Shown: one piece after another, positions 57,973 to 64,000 of the stretch
Numbering within the stretch: the first letter of the stretch is position 1
Layout: each line of letters starts with the position of its first letter
NCBI GenBank assembly: GCA_011389935.1
Contig: JAABTJ010000001.1
Span: 1-64,000, forward strand
Direction of reading: 5' to 3'
Origin: Desulfobacteraceae bacterium
Lineage (GTDB): Bacteria > Desulfobacterota > Desulfobacteria > Desulfobacterales > Desulfosalsimonadaceae
Length of the DNA: 64,000 bases
Translations under genes and position numbers: made by a program
Notes under the pieces: model-generated
What the model was told of the DNA's origin: nothing
Database searches by the model: none
Seen by the model: only the letters and a program-made list of their open reading frames with translations

Positions 57973-60180
57973 TTGAAAACGCATCCCCTATCATTGCTTC
58001 GCCTGCCTGTGCTCACCGTCCTGTGCCTTACAGCACCGGGCGTTTCTTCTGTCTCAATGTCGAGCGACGCACCCCCGCAGGCGGCGGCCTATCCTGAATT
58101 CATGTTGTGGACATGGTTCAGCGGCTTCGCCATCCTGTTTTTCTGCATGCTCATGGCGATCATTCTGCTGTGGGGGCGCCTGCGGAAAATATCAAGAGAC
58201 CTGCAAGACGAAAAACAAAGGCTGTTTATCGCCACTGAAAAAGCCGCCCGCAACGAGCGACTGGTCAAGGAGATCTACGACAACACCAACGATGTTTTCT
58301 TTTTTCATGACATAGACGGCAACATGAAAGAGGTAAACACCTCCGGGATTCGCGAATCCGGCTATACGATCGAACAGTGGCAGCAGTATAATATAAGAGA
58401 CCTGGTGCCGGAGCGCCTGAAACACGAATGCGATCTTTACCTGGAAAGGATCAGGAAAAACGAAAAAGACCGCGGCTACATGATGATCCGAAACCGGGCC
58501 GGGGAAGAAATTCTCCTGGAATACAACAACAGCCTTGTCAAGGACGCCTACGGCAGACCCACGGGGGTGCGGGGGATTGCCAGAAATATCACGGAGCAGC
58601 ACAATGCCAGAAAAGCGCTGAAAAAAAGCGAAGAAAAATACCGCACCATACTCGACTCCATTGAAGACGCCTATTACGAGGTCGATCTCGCCGGCAAAAT
58701 CACTTTTTTCAACAATGCCGCGCTGCACATGCTCGGATATACGGCCGAAGAACTGGCAGAAAAAAACTACCGGGACCTGGTGCATGAAAAAGACAAAAAA
58801 ACCATCTTCGAGACCTTCAATTACGTGTACCGCACCGGCAAGCCGGTAAAAGCCTTTGACTGGCGGCTCGTTAAAAAGGACCGGGCGATCTGCCATGTTG
58901 AGACATCCATCGCCCCCAACCTTGACAAGAACAACACCATCCTCGGTTTTTTGGGCATTATGCGGGATTTAACCGACCGGCTGGAAGGCGAGCAGAGAAG
59001 ACGGGAGCTGGAATCGCAGCTGCACCAGTCCCAAAAACTGGAATCCATTGGCACTCTTGCCGGAGGAATTGCTCATGATTTCAATAATATATTATTTCCC
59101 ATCATCGGGTACACGGAAATGACCATGGAAGAACTGCCCGCGGACAGCCCCCTGCGGGACAACCTTAAAAAGGTCATGAATTCCGCTGCCCGCGCCAAAT
59201 CAATGGTTCAACAGATCCTTGCCTTCAGCCGCCAGAGATCGGACGAGTCCGGCGAATCCGTTCGAATCGAGCCTTTCATCAAGGAAATCATCAAACTCCT
59301 CCGGAACACCTTTCCCAGTACGGTCGAAATCCAGGAAAGCATTGGCAAAGAAACGGGAATGGTCGCAATCAACCTGTCCAGCTTCCACCAGGTGGTCATG
59401 AACCTGTGTACAAACGCCTTGCATGCCATGGAGGATCAATCCTCGGGCAAGCTTGACATCACCGTTGAACCGGTCCGTATAACCAAAACCGACACGGCAA
59501 ACTACCAGAACCTGACGACCGGGGAATATGTTCGCATCCGCATCGCCGACACCGGAGACGGCATTTCCCCGGAAAACATGGAAAAAATATTCGAACCCTA
59601 TTTCACGACCAAACCCCAGGACAAAGGCACGGGGCTGGGTCTTTCCGTAAGCTACGGGATTATTAAAAATGCCGGCGGCATTATTACCGTGGACTCCACG
59701 AAAGGCATCGGCACGCAATTTGATATTCTGCTCCCCGTTGTCGGCCAGGAGGAAACCGTCTCCACTGACATCGGAGATGTTTTTTCGCCCCTGCCCACCG
59801 GCAAAGAGTATGTACTGCTTGTCGATGATGAACACCGCATTGTTGAGCTTGAAAAACAGATGATCGAAAGCCTCGGCTACATGGTTTTTTCCCGAACAAG
59901 CAGCATCGAAGCGCTGGAGGCCTTCAAGTATGACCCCCATAAATTCGATATTGTCGTCACCGACCAGACCATGCCCAACATGACCGGCAAGGAACTGGCA
60001 AAGGCGCTGATAGACATACGCCCGGATATACCGGTTATTATCTGCACCGGTTTTTCCGAAAAAGTAACCATGGAGAAAATAAAAAGCATCGGCATAAAAG
60101 CGTTTTTGACAAAACCCATACCCAAAGCCGATATGGCGCTTACCCTGCGGCGAGTCCTTGATGAAAAAAACAACCCATAA
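57973..60180 (+). CDS. Membrane hybrid histidine kinase (PAS-PAS-HisKA-HATPase-REC)
   Basis: A 735-aa protein that seems to start at TTG. A signal-like N-terminus (LPVLTVLCLTAPGVSS) is followed by a transmembrane segment (FSGFAILFFCMLMAIILLWG), a coiled region and two PAS domains (about 92-215 and 220-340). The phospho-acceptor is His368 in LAGGIAHDFNNIL. The ATPase domain has LCTNALHAM and GTGLGLSVSYGI. A C-terminal receiver has Asp664 in VVTDQTMPNM. It lies 45 nt upstream of an HD-GYP response regulator, probably its output partner. Confidence 0.92.
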   Translation: MKTHPLSLLRLPVLTVLCLTAPGVSSVSMSSDAPPQAAAYPEFMLWTWFSGFAILFFCMLMAIILLWGRLRKISRDLQDEKQRLFIATEKAARNERLVKEIYDNTNDVFFFHDIDGNMKEVNTSGIRESGYTIEQWQQYNIRDLVPERLKHECDLYLERIRKNEKDRGYMMIRNRAGEEILLEYNNSLVKDAYGRPTGVRGIARNITEQHNARKALKKSEEKYRTILDSIEDAYYEVDLAGKITFFNNAALHMLGYTAEELAEKNYRDLVHEKDKKTIFETFNYVYRTGKPVKAFDWRLVKKDRAICHVETSIAPNLDKNNTILGFLGIMRDLTDRLEGEQRRRELESQLHQSQKLESIGTLAGGIAHDFNNILFPIIGYTEMTMEELPADSPLRDNLKKVMNSAARAKSMVQQILAFSRQRSDESGESVRIEPFIKEIIKLLRNTFPSTVEIQESIGKETGMVAINLSSFHQVVMNLCTNALHAMEDQSSGKLDITVEPVRITKTDTANYQNLTTGEYVRIRIADTGDGISPENMEKIFEPYFTTKPQDKGTGLGLSVSYGIIKNAGGIITVDSTKGIGTQFDILLPVVGQEETVSTDIGDVFSPLPTGKEYVLLVDDEHRIVELEKQMIESLGYMVFSRTSSIEALEAFKYDPHKFDIVVTDQTMPNMTGKELAKALIDIRPDIPVIICTGFSEKVTMEKIKSIGIKAFLTKPIPKADMALTLRRVLDEKNNP

Positions 60181-60225
60181 AGCGATGTTTTATTGCCCCT
60201 TACCTGAATCCCGGAAAGGTTTTTC

Positions 60226-61410
60226 ATGGACGCTTCATCCATCAAAATTCCAGGCAACCCACCGATACTTGTCGTAGACGACGAACCAGACATCACGGAA
60301 ATGATTTCCCTTGCGCTCAACCGGCGGGGCTTTCCCTGCATGACGGCTGAAAATGCAAATGAGGCATTGAAATTGCTGACAAAAACCCCCTTTGACGTCG
60401 TTATCACGGACATCCGCATGCCGGGGTTGAGCGGGGTTGACCTGCTGAAAATCATCAAGGAGGAATATAACGCCGATGTGATGGTCATGACGGGCTTTAC
60501 GGAGGAATACGATTACGAGTCGGTGATCATGGCCGGGGCCGCCGATTTCATTCAGAAGCCCATCAGTTTCAGGGAACTGCTCATCCGGCTGAAACGGGTG
60601 CTGCGCCTGCGATACCTGATGATCGAACGGGACCAGATCAACCGGGAGCTGGAAAAAAATGTGGAGCAGCTTGTAAAATACTCCTCCCAACTCAACATCG
60701 CCCATCAGGAGCTGCAGTATGCATACCTGGACACCATTAACCGCCTGGTTGCGGCAACCGAATACCGGGATGAAGACACGGGCGAACATATTGTTCGGAT
60801 CAGCCGCTACTGTACACTTATGGCGGAAAAGCTGGGAATGCCGTCTGAAATGGTCGAATTGATACAATATGCATCCCCCATGCACGATATCGGCAAAATC
60901 GGCATTCCAGACCATATCCTGCTGAAATCCGATCAACTCACCGCCGAAGAATTCGAGATCGTTAAAACCCATACCACCATCGGCGCTTCCATTCTGGAAA
61001 ATTCCAGGGCAGAGGTGCTGAAGCTCAGCCGCGAAATCGCCCTGACCCATCATGAAAAATTTAACGGCAAGGGATATCCGCAGGGGCTTTCCGGCACAGA
61101 CATCCCTGTGTCCGGCAGGATTCTTGCCATCGCGGACACCTTTGACGCGCTGACATCCAAACGGCCGTACAAAACGCCCTATCCGTTCAAGGTGGCCGTC
61201 GATATCATCAAGGCCAAGAAAGGAGGGCACTTTGATCCGGAAATTACCGACCTATTTCTCGACAACATCGAAGAAATCCGTCGCATCAAGGAAGAAATCG
61301 ACAACAGGGAAGCCACTTCCCTGTCCGACTTCATATGGAGCAGAAGGGATATTGCAGCGGGAATGGATAAAAAGATCATGGCGCGCCTCTCCGGAGAAAG
61401 CCGCGCATAG
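60226..61410 (+). CDS. HD-GYP response regulator (c-di-GMP phosphodiesterase type)
   Basis: 394 aa. Residues 12-130 are a receiver with phospho-acceptor Asp62 in VVITDIRMPG. A helical linker follows, then an HD-GYP domain from about 165-360. HD is at 220-221 in MHDIGKIGIPD, and HHEKFNGKGYP at 275-285 contains the GYP. Such proteins degrade c-di-GMP when the receiver is phosphorylated. It follows the hybrid kinase in the same direction, suggesting a signal pathway that ends in c-di-GMP turnover. The PilZ protein at 26386 is a possible reader elsewhere in the window. Confidence 0.92.
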   Translation: MDASSIKIPGNPPILVVDDEPDITEMISLALNRRGFPCMTAENANEALKLLTKTPFDVVITDIRMPGLSGVDLLKIIKEEYNADVMVMTGFTEEYDYESVIMAGAADFIQKPISFRELLIRLKRVLRLRYLMIERDQINRELEKNVEQLVKYSSQLNIAHQELQYAYLDTINRLVAATEYRDEDTGEHIVRISRYCTLMAEKLGMPSEMVELIQYASPMHDIGKIGIPDHILLKSDQLTAEEFEIVKTHTTIGASILENSRAEVLKLSREIALTHHEKFNGKGYPQGLSGTDIPVSGRILAIADTFDALTSKRPYKTPYPFKVAVDIIKAKKGGHFDPEITDLFLDNIEEIRRIKEEIDNREATSLSDFIWSRRDIAAGMDKKIMARLSGESRA

Positions 61411-61446
61411 GCCGGAAGAATAAATTGACCCTAACGGGCATTCCCG

Positions 61447-61863
61447 TTATTCGCCGATGATTTTCACCAGCACCCGTTTTTGCCGCCTCCCGTCGAATTC
61501 TCCATAAAAGATCCTTTCCCACGTTCCGAAATCAAGTCGTCCGTCCGTAACGGCAACCACTGCTTCCCGCCCCATCACCTGGCGTTTCATGTGGGCGTCT
61601 GCATTGTCCTCCCCCACGTTGTGCCGGTATTGGGAAACCGGTTCATGGGGAGCAAGCCGCTCCAGCCACAATTCATAATCGTGGTGCAAACCGGCCTCAT
61701 CGTCGTTGATAAATACCGAAGCGGTAATGTGCATGGCGTTAATGAGCGCCAGGCCCTCTTTTATTGTGCTTTCTGCAAGGCACTTTTCCACCTGGGGCGT
61801 AATGTTAATAAACGCCCGGCGAGTGGGTACGGTAAAAAAGAGTTCTTTCCGGTAGGATTTCAT
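61447..61863 (-). CDS. YjbQ/UPF0047 family protein
   Basis: A 138-aa protein of the YjbQ family. It has [14 protein letters not shown], then [34 protein letters not shown], and the C-terminal [17 protein letters not shown]. The family has been linked to a side thiamine-phosphate synthase activity, but the physiological role is unclear. AAGGAGG sits just before the ATG. It is convergent with the response regulator. Confidence 0.9.
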   Translation of the reverse strand: MKSYRKELFFTVPTRRAFINITPQVEKCLAESTIKEGLALINAMHITASVFINDDEAGLHHDYELWLERLAPHEPVSQYRHNVGEDNADAHMKRQVMGREAVVAVTDGRLDFGTWERIFYGEFDGRRQKRVLVKIIGE

Positions 61864-62220
61864 GGACGCCTCCTTTTGTTGTTCTGGTCTATTTCGTATC
61901 TGTCCGGTAACATCCTTTATTTTCTCACGAAAACACGGCTTTTAAAAGAATGAAATGCCATATAAAAACGCTCCCGCCGGAACCATGCTGCCCTCCCCTT
62001 TTTCAAAAAAATTCCTGTTTCCGCGCTAAATATTTGAAAATCAGCATTATTGCAAATTTATTTCCTTGCTTTTCCCGAAAAAGCGGTTATAGTAGTTGTA
62101 ATCAGTAAAGACCCGGGCCTGATCCACGGGTCGGTTTCATGGAAGGAAGAATCCGTTTTTTTTGGAATGGTTGCCTCCAGTGTGAGACCTTGAGAAATTT
62201 AAGAAAGGAGGAACGGCACC
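61864..62220. promoter_or_regulatory. Cold-shock gene promoter and long 5' leader
   Basis: 357 nt. A sigma-70-like promoter (TTGCTT at 62066-62071 and TATAGT at 62088-62093, 16-nt spacing) would start transcription near 62100. This leaves a leader of about 120 nt. The leader holds a hairpin GACCCG (62110-62115)/CGGGTC (62127-62132) and an AAGGAGG site close to the ATG. Long structured leaders are typical of cold-shock mRNAs. The first 200 nt of the gap hold nothing recognisable. Confidence 0.5.
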
Positions 62221-62421
62221 ATGAAAAACGGAACAGTAAAATGGTTTAACGACAGCAAGGGTTTTGGTTTTATTGAGCAGGAAGACGGCCCGGACGTATT
62301 TGTTCATTTTTCCGCAATCAATTCCAATGGTTTTAAATCATTGAGCGAAGGCGACAAAGTGAATTTTGAAGTCGAGCAGGGACAAAAAGGCCCCTCGGCA
62401 GTCAATGTAACAGTGGCATAA
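62221..62421 (+). CDS. Cold-shock protein (CspA family)
   Basis: A 66-aa single cold-shock domain. The RNA-binding motifs RNP1 (KGFGFIEQ) and RNP2 (DVFVHFSAI) are intact. It binds single-stranded RNA or DNA and melts mRNA structure. AAGGAGG lies before the ATG. A strong terminator follows. Confidence 0.96.
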   Translation: MKNGTVKWFNDSKGFGFIEQEDGPDVFVHFSAINSNGFKSLSEGDKVNFEVEQGQKGPSAVNVTVA

Positions 62422-62435
62422 AATCCGTAACCGGT

Positions 62436-62475
62436 AAAAAGGGTGCTTTCCCCAAAGGGGAGGCGCCCTTTTTTT
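62436..62475 (+). terminator. Intrinsic terminator after the cold-shock gene
   Basis: AAAAAGGGTGCTTTCCCC pairs with GGGGAGGCGCCCTTTTT around an AAA loop and ends in a T-run. Two or three G-T or mismatched positions occur in the stem. Confidence 0.8.
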
Positions 62476-62542
62476 GTTGGGGCCCCACTATTAAAAGGCG
62501 ATTTGCGGACGATTCCCATCGATGCCGCTGCCTTTCGCCGCG

Positions 62543-64000
62543 TTACGCTCCCGGCCATACAGACCATCCCGAAAACACGGGGAAGTAAAGCGCCCGACGG
62601 ACGTGCCGACCGGGCTCCTTTTTTTCCATCAGGGCCGCATAGCGCGCTGTCTGCTGTTCATAGCGCATCCGCTCGTGCGCCATGAATTCATCGAGTCCGC
62701 CCCCCCGGTGAATGCCGCTTTTGTAATCAACGATCCAGCGGATTCCCTTCTCATCAATAAATGTTCGGTCGATTATCACGTACACCATCCTGCCATCGAT
62801 CAATCCGCTCAACGGGTATTCGCATTTTCCGTCACAGTGCGGGGAAAGAAGCCAGCGGCCGGTTTTATCGGCAAGGGTCGCCCGGAGGGCAGAAACCACC
62901 AGGTCCGTTGCTTCGACACTTGCGTCCCTCCCCATGCCCATATCGACCAAATCCGCCTGGATTTTTCCCGACATCGCCGACACCCGGTGGATATCCCATC
63001 TGTCTATGCCGGTTTCACAAATGATGCGAAGCCACCGGTGGATCACCGTCCCGGTCATCCGCACGGTAATGCCGGCCCAGTCAAATTTTAACCCATCGGT
63101 ATCCGCCGCATCTGCGGGAATTGCCGGATTTCCGTCCTCCCTGGCGATATCCGCGGGGGGGAGGGGTGCCTTCCACCGGGAAGAAAGCCTGCGGATATAC
63201 GGAAAAACGTCCGTGGCGTCTTTTCCCGGCAAATCTCCGGAACCGTCCCCGACGCCGGCGCCCCCCGTTTCGACAGCATCCCCTTTTTCACCGCAGGCGG
63301 AAATAAAAACCTCTTCCACCGCGGGCCAGAGGCAATGCAGCAGGGAACGGCTGTCCGGAAGCGCCGCTTCGCCGGTGTTCACACGATTGACGCATCCGAC
63401 CAGCATGAGCCGCTTCCGGGCGCGAGTGGCAGCGACATAGAGCAGGCGCCTGGTTTCATGGACATTTTTTTCCGTGTGCAACGCTTTTATGTAACTGTAC
63501 GTTGGATCTTTTCCGGCACCGGTTTCAGCAATGGGCGCCAGGAGAAGGCCTGACCCGGACAGATCCTCATCCGGCATTTCCTGCCACAGCAGGAGTTTGT
63601 CCATATCCCCGCGCGGCGCTTTTTCCGTTCCCGGGAGGATCACCGTTTCAAATTCCAAACCCTTGGCCTTGTGGATGGTCATCACCTGGACCCGATCCCC
63701 GGCTTCCGGATCAGGGCGGGAAAACAAGCCCATTACCTCTTCTTCAAAAGCATGGTAATCGGTCATGGCGCCGCCATCGATTTTGCTTTCCAGCAAATCG
63801 AAATACACCGATGCATCGCAGATATCGGCCTCGTTCACACAAGCAGGCCCGCCGAGCGCGGTCCAGGTTTTTTCCACCAGCCACCGGAGTGGTTGTCGTC
63901 CGCGCATCTCCATCGCTCCGGTCAACACCGGAAGAATCCGTTCCAGGCGGATCCTGCCGTCTTCGGAGAGCCGGGAAAAGCGGTCCGGATCCCCTATGAG
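62543..64000 (-). CDS. UvrD/AddA-like helicase-nuclease, C-terminal part (runs off window)
   Basis: A 486-codon open frame without a start inside the window. The protein continues beyond 64000, and the leucine codon at 63928 is not a real start. The blocks VQVMTIHKAKGLEFETVILPG (helicase motif V) and RLLYVAATRARKRLMLVG (motif VI) show a UvrD-type helicase. The C-terminal part has a RecB-family nuclease motif, with an aspartate in VIIDRTF, then IVDYKSG, then the glutamine-tyrosine pair in YEQQTARYA. It is likely the AddA-type subunit of a double-strand-break resection complex. An AddB partner would be expected next to it, outside the window. Confidence 0.88.
   Translation of the reverse strand, partial: LIGDPDRFSRLSEDGRIRLERILPVLTGAMEMRGRQPLRWLVEKTWTALGGPACVNEADICDASVYFDLLESKIDGGAMTDYHAFEEEVMGLFSRPDPEAGDRVQVMTIHKAKGLEFETVILPGTEKAPRGDMDKLLLWQEMPDEDLSGSGLLLAPIAETGAGKDPTYSYIKALHTEKNVHETRRLLYVAATRARKRLMLVGCVNRVNTGEAALPDSRSLLHCLWPAVEEVFISACGEKGDAVETGGAGVGDGSGDLPGKDATDVFPYIRRLSSRWKAPLPPADIAREDGNPAIPADAADTDGLKFDWAGITVRMTGTVIHRWLRIICETGIDRWDIHRVSAMSGKIQADLVDMGMGRDASVEATDLVVSALRATLADKTGRWLLSPHCDGKCEYPLSGLIDGRMVYVIIDRTFIDEKGIRWIVDYKSGIHRGGGLDEFMAHERMRYEQQTARYAALMEKKEPGRHVRRALYFPVFSGWSVWPGA

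Overview
The window is a stretch of ordinary chromosome from what looks like an anaerobic, moderately GC-rich Desulfobacterota (deltaproteobacterial) organism. This placement is an inference from gene content: a siroheme decarboxylase of the alternative haem route, a four-subunit 2-oxoacid:ferredoxin oxidoreductase operon, radical SAM proteins, a NifA-type sigma-54 activator, and an indirect GatCAB amidotransferase. No taxonomic search was possible. I see no tRNA, rRNA, CRISPR array, prophage or transposase gene.

Layout. 1-4690: half of a dispersed repeat, then nicotinate phosphoribosyltransferase, a radical SAM protein and transketolase. 4691-5267: a gene-free gap holding four kinds of repeat. 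5268-8226 (minus): B12-binding radical SAM protein, siroheme decarboxylase, mtnA. 8389-11964: a secreted protein of unknown function, a fused HisH-HisF imidazole glycerol phosphate synthase, and a GatZ/KbaZ-like protein overlapping it. 12184-15186: porGDAB, facing an XRE-cupin regulator. 16203-19896: LUD protein, hybrid histidine kinase, unknown 190-aa protein. 19914-25524: thrS (minus), then rnd, an alpha/beta hydrolase and a NifA-like activator. 25601-30393: P-II protein, PilZ protein, glnE and a nucleoside deaminase. With the NifA-like gene this forms a nitrogen-control neighbourhood. 30926-36579: hydantoinase/oxoprolinase-like protein, histone-deacetylase-like protein translationally coupled to EpmA, lytic transglycosylase, YkgJ-like cysteine protein. 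36788-43266: argS, SPOR protein, gatC-gatA, a 61-aa protein and mutL, with gatB convergent at 43293-44723. 45119-53009: DUF2065 protein, queA-tgt, NifU-like protein, aminotransferase, MEMO1-like protein, a CoA-transferase/GNAT fusion and a glycosyltransferase. 53010-53697: two large palindromes. 53698-64000: hrpA (minus), a hybrid histidine kinase with an HD-GYP response regulator, YjbQ, a cold-shock protein and the C-terminal part of a UvrD/AddA-like helicase-nuclease that runs off the window.

The observations I rate highest are: (i) two families of dispersed palindromic elements, one (R2, about 190-205 nt, three copies) lying just 3' of genes and the other (R1, about 165-170 nt, four copies) lying 5' of genes; (ii) a eukaryote-like HisHF fusion; (iii) a CoA-transferase-like domain that seems to have lost its catalytic glutamate and is fused to a Pat-like lysine acetyltransferase; and (iv) a deacetylase-like protein translationally coupled to EpmA. 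No single gene cluster here stands out as an obviously new system. The repeat families are the best candidates for something undescribed.
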